Shown one piece after another: positions 54,890 through 64,000 of a DNA stretch of 64,000 nt; positions within the stretch are counted from its first letter, which is position 1; each line of letters starts with the position of its first letter. The DNA is from Megamerina dolium (lineage: Eukaryota; Arthropoda; Insecta; Diptera; Megamerinidae), in NCBI GenBank assembly GCA_963854835.1, contig OY978530.1, positions 19,991,437 to 20,055,436 on the forward strand. The letters run 5' to 3'. Made by a program: the position numbers and the translations under genes. The notes beneath the pieces are model-generated. The model was not told the DNA's origin, ran no database searches, and saw nothing but the letters and a program-made list of their open reading frames with translations.

Positions 54890-56830
54890 GTCTTTCAGAG
54901 TTTCTCTCGAGGAACTTATTGGCGGTACAAATTCCGGTGAGCGTAAACGGGACTGCCAAGGAAATTCTAATAGCAACAGCCTATCTACCAGGGAAAGACC
55001 AACAGGTGCCAGAAAGAAAATCTCATTAATGCTAGGCTTAGATATAACGATAGGTCTTAGATATAACGATAGGTCTTAGATATAACGATAGGAAATACTT
55101 GGGACAGTGAGTTGGTTACAATTTGGTTTGTATCGACTGAGTCATCAATATCGGATCATAGAATAATAAGATTCGATATTGAAGGTTCATCGCAGGCTGG
55201 AGAAAATACTCAGTAAACCTAAGAACAAATCTAAACCATCTCAACTTGGGAGATAATATCAGGAACGAAATAGAAATAGAAACCTTGGTAGCAAGCTTTC
55301 ATAAAACCATTATTAGGGCTTATTAGGACAACAGTCCAATAAGTAAGGTCAGCTCCAAAAAGGATGTACCTTGGTGGAATAATGACCTAAAGAAACTGAG
55401 AACTAGGGTTCGTAGACTTTTTAACCGGGCAAAAAATACTGGGGACTGGGAAACTTATGAGAACACTCTGACACTCTACAATAAGGAGATCAGAGAAGCA
55501 AAGCGAAAAAGCTTCAGAAATTTCTGTAGTAGCATAGAAAAAACTGGGGAGGCATCAAGACTCTATAAAATAGTAGCTAAGACGAGTAGTCTAACCTCTA
55601 CCAACCTTAAAAAGAAAGATGGATGTTATACTGAGAGTTAGGAAGGGAAAGTTCAACTTCTTCTAAACACTCACCAGGATCTTCTATCACATTAGGAGGA
55701 GAGCAAACTGAACGTTTCAGTATAGTAAACAGGACAAACTGGAACACTGGAGAAAGAAGATATCACGGAGCCGAGGGTGCGGTGGGCGGTAAGCGCCTTT
55801 GAACCACTGAAATCTCCTGGTGTGGATGGTATATTCCCTGCACTACTACAAAAGGGCCTAGAATATATCCTAAGTACATTAACTAAGATCGGCAGGAGCA
55901 GCATTGCATTGGGGTATATACCAAGGTTGTGGAGAAGAGCAAAGGTGGTCTTCATACCGAAGATCGGCAAGAAGGATCCTCTTCATCTCAAATCCTTCAG
56001 ACCCATTTGCCTAACTTCCTTCATGCTTAAAGTACTAGAAAAAGTTGTATTCAACTACATCAGAATAACCATTCTAATAAACTATCCGTTACATGAGTGT
56101 CAGCATGCGTACAGAGCAGGCAGATCTACAGAAACTGCATTGTACCAATTAGCTAACGCAATTCAGGAACGTATAGAAATTAAAGAGAGCATTTTGCACT
56201 TTTCTCAATATAGAAGGTGCTTTTGACAACACTTCACATGAATCCATCCATAAAGCTTTAAATAATAGAAGTGTTAATCAGACTTTGGCCCTATGGTTGA
56301 GCAACATGCTCTCCACTAGGAAGGTAGTAGAAATATTGTATTTCATGAAGCATAATAGCAAGCACCTCACGGGGATGTCCACAAGGGGGATTGGTATCGC
56401 CGCTAATGTGGAGTATGGTGGTGGATGAACTTCTTGTAGAACTAGATAACTCTGGATTACAATTTCAGGGTTATGCTGATGATATAGTCATAATATGTAG
56501 AGAAAAGTTCGAAAATACTCTATGTGACAGAATCATGCTAGAACTAAAACTAACAAGAAAATTGTGCAGCAAAGTGGGGCTGAGCATTAACCCAGCAAAA
56601 ACCACAATTGTTCCATTCGCTTAGGAATCTAAAAACTATCAGCTTAGACGGCGTACAGAAAGTGCTACAGAAAGACGTCAAATTTCTGCGCGTAGTACTA
56701 GACCAGCGCCTACGATGGAGGACGAACATAGAAAATGTGGCAAAAAGGGCCACTGGAATATTTGTGATTTGTAAATTGATAACAGGGAAGAGTTGGGGTT
56801 GAACACCAAAGATACTAAGATGGATATACA
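54890..56830 (+). pseudogene. LINE: endonuclease and reverse transcriptase
   Basis: Endonuclease end: a WDSELVTIWFVSTESSISDH block near 55100-55160 with the conserved S-D-H. Then a PWWNNDLKKLRTRVRRLF linker near 55370. RT: SPGVDGIFPALLQ, WRRAKVVFIPKIGKKDP, SFRPICLTSFMLK, LSPLMWSMVVDELL and the catalytic QGYADDIVII near 56470. The thumb continues to about 56800. Stops near 55640, 56225 and 56620 break it. Confidence 0.85.
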
Positions 56831-57239
56831 CTGTAATCGTTAGACTTATGATAAGCTACGGATCTGTCGTCTGGGAGAACTGTACAAAGCTTCAAACGGT
56901 TACCACCATACTCACTAGGATTCAGAGACTAGCATGCGTATGTATAACAAGAGCTATGCGTACATGTCCAACAGCATTATTATAAGTTCTCTTGGAACTT
57001 ACACCTCTTCATATTCACATCCAGTCCCAAGCAAAGAGGGCTATCATGAGAGTGACTGCTGTTAATAGCGGATCAGGCAGATGGATGGACCGCTAGAAAT
57101 ATGATGTTCTAATAAAACAACATCCTGAATTTGGAATGACGAGGGACTCAATGCATATGGCATTCAGTTTTACTAAGCGATTGCAAACAGAGCTCAGTAA
57201 TAAAAACAAATGGGAAGGTATATCTCAAACATACGGCAT

Positions 57240-57980
57240 AAACCAGAACATGATAACATGATTCACGGACGGCTCCTTGATGAATGAAAGAGTCGGAGCA
57301 GGAGTGATAGGCCCGGGGATAATATACTTGGAGCTCTTAGGTAACAATACTACTGTATTTCAAGCGGAAATATACGCGATTGACAGGTTTGCCCACTTCA
57401 ACATCATGCGCCAATATCGGAATAGAAGAATTTCAGTCCTGACAGACAGTCAGGCTGCTATCAAGGCACTGAACTCTAACCAGGTGGAATCGAAACTGGT
57501 GTGAACTGAATAAACTTGGTGAAAATAACCAATTATGGATTCTTTGGGTTCCAGGACATATTAGAGTTGAAGGCAATGAGCTGGCGGATAGGCTTGCCAG
57601 GAAGGGAGCAGCAACACCTTTTGTAGGCTCAGAACCCTTCTGTGGTCTGGACAAAGCAGCTTTATCCATGCTAATTAAAAGGAGTGAAGAATCAGAAAGA
57701 TAATCATACTGGGAAAAACCTACCACGGTTGTGCCAATCCAAAACACATCCAAGGGACCTGCAACCTAAAACGACTTGAAGAGTGTATCAGTTTAAACAA
57801 GAATAATATAAGAATCATCACTGGATTATTGACAGGACACTGTAGGCTGAATTATCACTTAACGAAACTGGGAATCTTCTCGGATGAAAGCTTAGGGAAG
57901 TTTATAATACCGGAAAATCTGCTGAAGTCCATTAGAGTAGGATCTATACTAAACTTCCTTATGGATGCTGGACTTAGAGA
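57240..57980 (+). pseudogene. LINE: RNase H domain and C-terminus
   Basis: FTDGSLMNERVGAGVIGPG has the first catalytic Asp, VFQAEIYAIDRFAHF the Glu and ISVLTDSQAAIKALNS the second Asp. A TGLLTGHCRLNYHLTKLG motif near 57825 is the usual C-terminal block. Only some LINE clades carry RNase H, which limits the assignment to I, R1 or LOA types. Confidence 0.83.
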
Positions 57981-58055
57981 TATACTTTAGTCCATGATGG
58001 GGTGGACAATGGAACTAAGTTCGCAGTGCTATACAACCCTCTAATAATAATAATA

Positions 58056-58560
58056 ATGGGGTACTTGTCAGAAATTGTGATGGAATTTAATTTTCTGTAG
58101 TCTATCACGATGCGATACTTTTTTTCAGCGGATTTGTCTTCTTTTTTTGGAACTATTCATACCAGCGAGTTGTGTGGATATCTGCTTGCTGTGATGATAC
58201 CATCGCGTAGATAGTCATTAATCTGTTTTTGGACAAGTTCTTTGAGACAAATGGAGTATGGATAACACTTAGTGTAGACGGGACTTTCTGAAGTTGTACG
58301 GATTTCACCGTTAACAACAGTGGTAAAAGTTAGTTTTTATTGACTCTGAGTCAATAAATAAAGGTTTATACTGCGAGGTTATTGTTGTAGGAATTTCTTT
58401 CTGAAGTTTCGTCAAGTAGTCTGATTTAATATTTATCGAGTTAACTTCATGGGAGATTTGTTGCTTTAATTTTATTCTTCGACTATTTTTTATGAACATA
58501 ATGTGGGCAAGACAAAAAATTTTAAAGTAGTTTCTTCTATTCTTCTTCTTCATTATCGAT
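58056..58560 (-). pseudogene. Gypsy element B: pol start and first RT blocks
   Basis: Directly right of the LINE the minus strand encodes the end of the RT fingers with a [16 protein letters not shown] block carrying a catalytic Asp, preceded by a frame-broken protease region (58311-58553). It joins the RT part at 53085 once the LINE and one target copy are set aside. Confidence 0.78.
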
Positions 58561-58759
58561 GATGAATATCTGTGAAATCTAAATTTTCGGAAGATTCATG
58601 GTAAGAAGAAGGGATTTCTTCATTTATTTCTTAATTTCTAATGTAGTCAGGATATTCGGATTCGGTCTGATAGCACTCAGGATTAACTTCATTTATTAAA
58701 TTTTCGTATTGTTGAGTTTCTATATTAAAATTTCTTTGACGCTTCTCTCCGATTTATGG

Positions 58760-59960
58760 AGTTATGTTAAATGGACTCTTACCTTTAAAATTTTGATTTG
58801 GTTCATGCAGTTGATTCGTTTTGTCTGTATGCTAGGATCTATATCCATAGGCTCTGATGTTGGTTGTGGTTTTAAGCCGAATGGCGAGGCGTGCAAAGAA
58901 TTGCTATTGACATGGTTGATTTTGTTGTTGAAACTGCCTATTCTGTTGTGGAAATATTTGATTCCGTTGTTGAAATAGTCGGTTTTGGCCCGAATGGTCG
59001 AGGCGCGCAAAGAATTGCTGTTGAAATGGTTGATTTTGTTGTTGAAACTGTCTATTCTGTTGTGGAAATGTTTAATTCCGTTGTTGAAATGGTCGGTTCT
59101 ATTGTGGAAATGTTGGCTGCCAAATCAGGATAGAATGGTTGTTGTTAATTTGTCTGCTTTCAGTCTCTTCGTATTTGATTGTAAGAATTAGGCTGTACTA
59201 CTTGTGCAAATTTTTTCGTGTTGTTGAAACTATTATTCGTTATGTTTGATCTGTAAGATTGGTTTTTGAGTTTGAGGCAGAGTTGTAACGCTTGGGGTAA
59301 ATCTTGGTTTTCTTTCATCCCTAAGAGTCTTGGGAGATCCCCATTTAACACTCTTACGAAGGTGTCGAGGGTATGTTTTTATTAGAAGGTTCCGCAACTC
59401 TGGGCCAGCGTATGTCAGATAAAAAGATAGCTTGTTTAAAATTAGAGAAAAGTGCGAATAGATGCTTTGTTAGAAGTCCTGAATTGAAAGATTTCCCTGT
59501 TTAAGCGATGTTAATCTTTACTCTAGCTAACCTATGTCACGCTTGTTATCGTTATGGTTGATCAAAACACGTGAAATGGCAATACAGTTTAGGGGTGTGT
59601 CATAAGATTCCAATACTACGACTACATTCCCTATAATTTTGTTTCCTATTACGGTAAGTATATCGTAATATTTCTCCGAGCTTTTTATTTGTTCGTAGAT
59701 TTTAATTATTCTGTCGGCGCTTTTTTTCCAAGAACCGAATTCTCCCGGTTTACCAGAAAATTCTCTTAGGCTTCTGACGATATCTGGTATCTTTCTAGCT
59801 CTGTTAAGTTACCTGAAGTAACCGTTTGATCTACCTCGATTATATTATTTGGACCCTGGCTAGTTTTTCCCGTATTAATCTGTTTATTAATTCTCTAATA
59901 TGACCGTCTATGTCCCTATTGTCTTGGGTTTGGGTAGGCTGTTGTTGTGTCTGCGGTGCT
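58760..59960 (-). pseudogene. Gypsy element B: Gag
   Basis: Right part is N-terminal and Gln/Thr-rich (59950-59850). The C-terminal part has [16 protein letters not shown] (59290-59240), an Asn/Phe-rich repeat segment and PQPTSEPMDIDPSIQ, a motif typical of errantivirus Gag ends. No zinc knuckles, as usual for this group. Frames break near 59840, 59500 and 59160. Confidence 0.75.
58880..59110. repeat. About 114-bp tandem repeat in element B gag
   Basis: Two units starting near 58880 and 58994, each containing GAGGCG.GCAAAGAATTGCT and GTTGATTTTGTTGTTGAAAC. Within each unit a GTTGTTGAAA/GTTGTGGAAA motif recurs every 24 bp or so. On the minus strand it encodes repeated FNN-I and FHNRI motifs. 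Confidence 0.82.
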
Positions 59961-61806
59961 ATAGTCACGGATCTAAGTAATTGTTTGGATATGATGTGAA
60001 AAAAAAGTTGTGTTGCAATTTCGCATAAATTAGATATTAAATAATTATTTTTTCTTAGAATGTTTTCTCAAATTTTTATATTTATGTTTCTTTTAAATTT
60101 CTACGTTTGCTTTAGTATTAAAATTGCTTTAATAAACTTTGCTTTGTTAAAAAAATATTTTAAATTCATTCACTATTATTTTTCTTCATTTCTATTATTT
60201 AAATATTTAAAATTTTTCAATATAATTTTTTCTTCACATTTTATTTAACTTATATCTCTATTCTGTTTTTATTTCAAAATAAAACTTTACTAAAATTTTT
60301 TTTTGAATTCTTCGCTTTCAAATAAATTTATAATTCTTGCTTAGTTTCACTTAACTTCCAATGTTAATTTAATTAATATTCCACTTCGTTTTTTGTTTGT
60401 TTTTTTATATACGATTTTCACAAGCCTAATTCTATGCTTACAATATTATTTCCGACTGTACTCCAACACTGGTCTTACAGGTGGTCCTTTTTGTGGTTAC
60501 TACTAAGGGTGTGCTTCGTCTCCTGACGTGGTTGCTTGCGGACGGACACTATAAGCTGTGCTTAGTTGGTTAGCGGTGTGCTCTTCCAGGACGACTTATG
60601 CTTCATCAGGACCTCGCTCCAATGGAAAGCGGTAAAAGGGCTTTTGGGATGAAAGCACTACGAGTGTCTCAAAAACACATAAACGAGGAGCTTTAGAAAA
60701 ATCATATTTTTTCGACCAACAGTATGAAAAACAAATATTTCTTCAGGTCTTTGACAAATTCGATCAATCTTACAAAATATTTTGCACACACTGAATTTGG
60801 AGTCCATGGTTTATTCACAAATTTGGTTTTGAATCCAAAATATTGTTTATAAGCAATTATGTTAAAATAGTTTCGATCAATTTTTTTTTGGCACTTTTGG
60901 TAAATATATACAAACGAAGCAAAACTTACCCGAGGATCCTTGGACATTTAAATTTTTACAAAAAAAAAAAAAACAAATTGCGTATATTGTATTATACTAT
61001 ATATATGTATACAACAATGTTTGAAAAAACAAATTTGCCTATCTTTACTTAAAGTTTTATAACTTCTTAATTCCTTGTGTGCTTTTAGCAGAATTATATT
61101 TAAAATTTTCGCAATTAAATTACCTTTCATCTCTCATCTTAAAAATATGTGAAATGGTTTTTTATTCATATCAATGGAACGATTGAAAATGAGTAATTAA
61201 AAAAATGGGTATAAAATCCACTTTTTTCTACTTCTATCGCCTATAACTCAGGCAAATTAGCTCTAATCGATACAAGCGCATTGTCTAAAAATGATAATAA
61301 CACCTTTGGAATTAGGTACAAATTATATTATCGTCTAAAAGAGGATAATCACACCTTTCGAATGATGTACAAATTATTTTATATGGGTAAACTGTTTTCG
61401 AGATATTTGCCATTAACTGAAATTAGTGAAATAAAACACGTTTTTCGTGAATTTCGCGAAAACACTTCTTTAGAGAAATGATTTTAGTTATATTAGTTAT
61501 GTTATTTGAAGCATACGACATGCATAGAGCCAAAGAACCGAAATGACAAAATTTGTATAGGCGGACGATAATCATAAAAATCAGAACTCAATAATAAGAA
61601 AACAACCACTTTCAAAAAGCAATATTCAATATTATAATATTACATCTATATAAAAATAAATAAACAAAGTCTGTAAAGACGTCAATAAAATATCATATAT
61701 ACAACGAAACGGCATCATTAGTATAAATCACTGAACCCATCGACATCATACAATGCCTCTGTCTAAATTCATTTATACTATGCTTCCTTAATTCAACCAC
61801 TGTTAA
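59960..61806. other. AT-rich flank between element B and maverick
   Basis: No supported gene. A GC-richer block at about 60450-60660 could be remains of an LTR or leader of element B but lacks a recognisable PBS. The part near 61000-61806 is downstream of maverick and should hold its 3' UTR; I cannot fix a polyadenylation site. Confidence 0.45.
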
Positions 61807-63417
61807 CTACGAACAAGCACACTCCACTACACGCATATCACTCCATGTTGATATTTTCAACTTTTCGCTATCATTTTCATCGACATGCAACACCTCCAAT
61901 TCGACAAGCTTCGATGGAGCACAACATGGCCGTGGCGCTCGTGTACGATTCTGTTTCCATATCAAACTTTGCAACATCGCATGATGATGAGCAGGATTAT
62001 AACGAGGTGGGCACCGTCCATAACAATAACCAGCATCGAATACTTTGGGTTGTATAATGAATTCGAAACCTTTGATTTCTTTGAAAATCACTTCCATGGC
62101 GTGCCGACAACAGCGTCGCTTCTCTTTGTTGCATGTCACCTCACTTGTCTTTAGCAGAGGTGGCCGTTGCAGTTTCATACTATTGTGATAATCGATGTGG
62201 TTGTGACGAGAAGAATTGATGGTACTGGCTGATAAGTCCTGATGCTTCTGATAATGTGTCGATGATGATGCTACACCTGCTATACGCACAATTATATTTA
62301 AGACAGGCATCAGCTGATATGCATCTCTATTGCCATTGTCCTCTGTCGTTTCAACAGTTGTATGATGTTGTAGTTTGTCGAAATTTTGGCTCTCTCCCTT
62401 CTTCCTCTCTCTTTGCTTGTGATCCTGTTTCATTATCATGTCATCTCCATTGTCACTATCATCATTCAATATACGTGCGCCAATACGTTGGCAATTATCA
62501 CACTGTATTTCTAAGGCTAAAATTGAGGCGTTTGCGTCGTTTTGCTGCTGCTCCATCAACCAAGCAACAACCGCTTTAGTAACATCGAACTGCAACCACT
62601 GTCTATGTGTTTCATCCAAATTTTGTGGATTCCATTCGAGCATTATTTTACGGCTATCCAACCAACGACGTCGTTTACTACCGTTGCCATCGGTGACAAA
62701 GAGCTGATAGACTTTTAAATTCAGCGCGTGTTTTCGTCGCCTCTTCGTTGAATTGCGTGTATGTTGCTGCTGCGACATTGTACCCAACGTTATCCTATTA
62801 CGGCATAACGTGTGTTGTTGCTGATGATGATTACGTCGTTGCTGTTTCTGATTTTTGAACGCTAATGCTGGACTATGTATAAGCATTAGGCGTATATTCG
62901 CCTCTTCAATGTCGTCAGCGTGCATTTGTTCTTGGTGAGTGACACTTGTTAGGGAAAAATGCAATAAAATCGCTGTCTCTTTTTTTTTGTGGTTGTTGTT
63001 ATTATTTTTATTACTATCATTATTATCATTATTATTATCATTATTATTATTATTAATATTATTATTATTAGCCGAACGACTCAATACGGATGATTCGGAC
63101 TCGTACCTTCTTGATTGAGACGAGAATAAAGTAGCGCGATTAAATGGCGCTTTGTCACCATCTTCGTCTTTTTCTGTCGGCATTTCACGTTTCTGTCGAT
63201 GTTTTTTTGTACTCATTGGAATGCTTAAAATATGCAATGGTACTGATGCCACAATACCATTGTCATAATCTCGATTATCATGATCTTCAGATGGATATGC
63301 AGTTTTTTGTGTGAAACGTGGTATCTCCACAATAGATATTTTGTGTTTCTTATGTCCATATGCACGTCTCAGATATTCACGATATTTGTTAAGATATTCC
63401 TGTTGACTGATATTCAT
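61807..63417 (-). CDS. mav: maverick, TGF-beta-family ligand, last coding exon
   Basis: Secreted TGF-beta-superfamily ligand; in Drosophila Maverick is best known as a glial signal at the larval neuromuscular junction. The exon starts at 63417 after a pyrimidine-rich acceptor ending CAG (63418-63420), so the in-frame ATG at 63415-63417 is probably not the protein start. Prodomain: basic N-terminal part, a poly-Asn tract (about 62996-63075), a His/Gln-rich stretch, and KVYQLFVTDGNG and WLQFDVTKAVVAWL, typical prodomain strands. The mature cystine-knot domain is encoded at 62112-61810: KRRCCRH, DAGYCYGRC, APRPCC, VVECACS. It has the extra N-terminal Cys pair seen in TGF-beta/activin types. An N-x-T sequon (QNRTR) lies inside it. 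The 101-residue knot looks intact. N-terminal exons with the signal peptide lie outside or unseen. Confidence 0.92.
   Translation of the reverse strand: MNISQQEYLNKYREYLRRAYGHKKHKISIVEIPRFTQKTAYPSEDHDNRDYDNGIVASVPLHILSIPMSTKKHRQKREMPTEKDEDGDKAPFNRATLFSSQSRRYESESSVLSRSANNNNINNNNNDNNNDNNDSNKNNNNNHKKKETAILLHFSLTSVTHQEQMHADDIEEANIRLMLIHSPALAFKNQKQQRRNHHQQQHTLCRNRITLGTMSQQQHTRNSTKRRRKHALNLKVYQLFVTDGNGSKRRRWLDSRKIMLEWNPQNLDETHRQWLQFDVTKAVVAWLMEQQQNDANASILALEIQCDNCQRIGARILNDDSDNGDDMIMKQDHKQRERKKGESQNFDKLQHHTTVETTEDNGNRDAYQLMPVLNIIVRIAGVASSSTHYQKHQDLSASTINSSRHNHIDYHNSMKLQRPPLLKTSEVTCNKEKRRCCRHAMEVIFKEIKGFEFIIQPKVFDAGYCYGRCPPRYNPAHHHAMLQSLIWKQNRTRAPRPCCAPSKLVELEVLHVDENDSEKLKISTWSDMRVVECACS
62996..63075. 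repeat. ATT/ATC trinucleotide repeat coding for poly-Asn in maverick
   Basis: Plus strand reads runs of ATT with ATC and ACT interruptions; on the minus strand this is AAT/GAT codons giving an Asn/Asp tract in the prodomain. Length is likely variable between individuals. Confidence 0.88.
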
Positions 63418-64000
63418 CTGTAGAATGGAAAAAAAAACGAAGAACACTTAGTGTCTGTATATTCGCAAGAGTATATATTGTATTAATAGTAATTTATATC
63501 AATGTGAAAAATGAGTAGGGGAAACTACTCTTTTAGATGTGTCTGTTTTTAATTGAACCAAAACGTTGTCACGCAGATAAGTGTAGCTGCATATAAAACG
63601 ACTGATAGAATAGGTATTTAAATGAACGAGTACGACATATTTTACTAGAAGAATTACATATAAAAATATCACATTCTTCCTTATTATGGTTGGCGTTGTC
63701 GATTTTGTCGTCAATTCTTCCTCAACGTCAATACTAAATCGGTATTTACTAAGAATGTTGTGTTCACGTTCACATGTTATCGACAGTTTAAAAATTGTAA
63801 ATGTCAAATTTCAAACTACTATCCATCGTTTTCTACACATTTTGACCACCTTTCAGGCAATTTGTGGATGACACTCCAAAAAAATATTTTTGCTTTCAGT
63901 AAAACACATTCAGATATCAAAATTTACAGTTTTTCAGATGTATTAACGTGCTGCTCTTTAAGTGCGCGTCCCATCTATGAAAACAAATAGTAATCAGAAG
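63418..64000 (-). other. Intron and upstream sequence of maverick
   Basis: Begins with the acceptor site of the last exon and is AT-rich. An open stretch at 63499-63807 (minus; contains KYRFSIDVEEELTTKST) might be coding, but I see no convincing splice sites at both ends. No other feature. Confidence 0.5.

Larger units (their letters stand above)
53086..58055 (+). mobile_element. RNase-H-bearing LINE with (TAA)n tail, near full length
   Basis: Inserted into the RT gene of gypsy element B. Target duplication: 53071-53085 and 58056-58070 agree at 13 of 15 bases (ATGGGGTA.TT.TCA). The 3' end is a run of TAA/ATA units (58041-58055), as in I-type elements. Length is 4970 bp. ORF1-like region 53110-54730; ORF2 with endonuclease (54890-55200), RT (55380-56830) and RNase H (57240-57560). 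RT wording fits the I/R1/LOA group. Many stops. Confidence 0.87.
49550..59960 (-). mobile_element. Gypsy/errantivirus-like element B, split by a LINE
   Basis: Minus-strand order from right to left: gag (59950-58760), protease/pol start (58560-58311), RT first part (about 58150-58056), LINE insertion (53086-58055), RT second part and RNase H (53085-51745), integrase remnant (51740-50980), env-like region (50860-49560), PPT. An env gene after pol marks the errantivirus group of insect gypsy elements. Frame breaks everywhere; dead. Also carries a 60-bp LTR end of element A at 52275-52334. Confidence 0.82.

Noticed and set aside
61845..62707. Open frames on the plus strand opposite maverick
   Set aside because: They are antisense shadows of the maverick coding exon.
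63928..63974. Possible small upstream exon of maverick
   Set aside because: It has an acceptor-like TTTTCATAG and a donor-like GTAAAT, but the reading phase does not join to the last exon without a stop, so I could not support it.
1..64000. A prokaryotic-style or novel defence system
   Set aside because: The content is fly genomic DNA. Every long coding stretch resolves to a transposable element or maverick, and no operon-like cluster exists.

Overview
This window is eukaryotic, almost certainly from a fly and most likely a tephritid fruit fly. The evidence is one host gene and the character of the transposons. The host gene is a TGF-beta-family ligand at the right end (minus strand, about 61807-63417) that reads as the dipteran gene maverick. 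The DD41D 'rosa-type' mariners are a group known from tephritids. Roughly 90% of the rest is nested, mostly dead transposable elements: Ty3/gypsy, BEL/Pao, Jockey-type, RTE-type and RNase-H-bearing LINEs, mariners, and a tRNA-derived SINE. In Drosophila maverick lies on the repeat-rich dot chromosome, so a transposon-dense setting is not surprising; that link is inference.

Layout. 1-3826: two degraded RTE-like LINE copies in direct orientation. 3840-12187: left arm of a large inverted duplication, built from old mariner and LINE pieces and carrying one younger mariner (8799-10096). 12188-21553: a complete but dead gypsy-like element on the minus strand, with two LTRs, PBS, PPT and a 4-bp CGTG target duplication, itself hit by a mariner (18536-19834). 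21554-23435: LINE fragments. 23790-28640: a BEL/Pao element on the minus strand with a tandemly duplicated leader and a 73-bp minisatellite. 29292-29655: a full-length SINE with a target duplication. 29822-37078: a second BEL/Pao element on the plus strand, split by a Jockey-type LINE (about 32044-36270, minus). 37079-46735: right arm of the inverted duplication, with its own RTE copy, its own mariner (40647-41951, the only open transposase frame here) and a young truncated SINE. 46740-59960: gypsy-family remains on the minus strand (gag fragment, env, integrase, RNase H/RT, gag), split by a 4.97-kb LINE (53086-58055) with a (TAA)n tail. 59960-61806: AT-rich flank. 61807-63417: last coding exon of maverick.

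The main large-scale structure is the inverted duplication. Arms of about 8 kb, nearly identical to the eye, face each other across a spacer that is about 15 kb once the gypsy insertion is set aside. Because insertions are either shared by both arms or private to one, events can be ordered: old mariners, LINE pieces and one SINE came before the duplication; the gypsy element, the two rosa-type mariners and a truncated SINE came after it. No gene outside maverick appears to be a functioning host gene, and no element here looks autonomous except possibly the transposase at 40761-41846.
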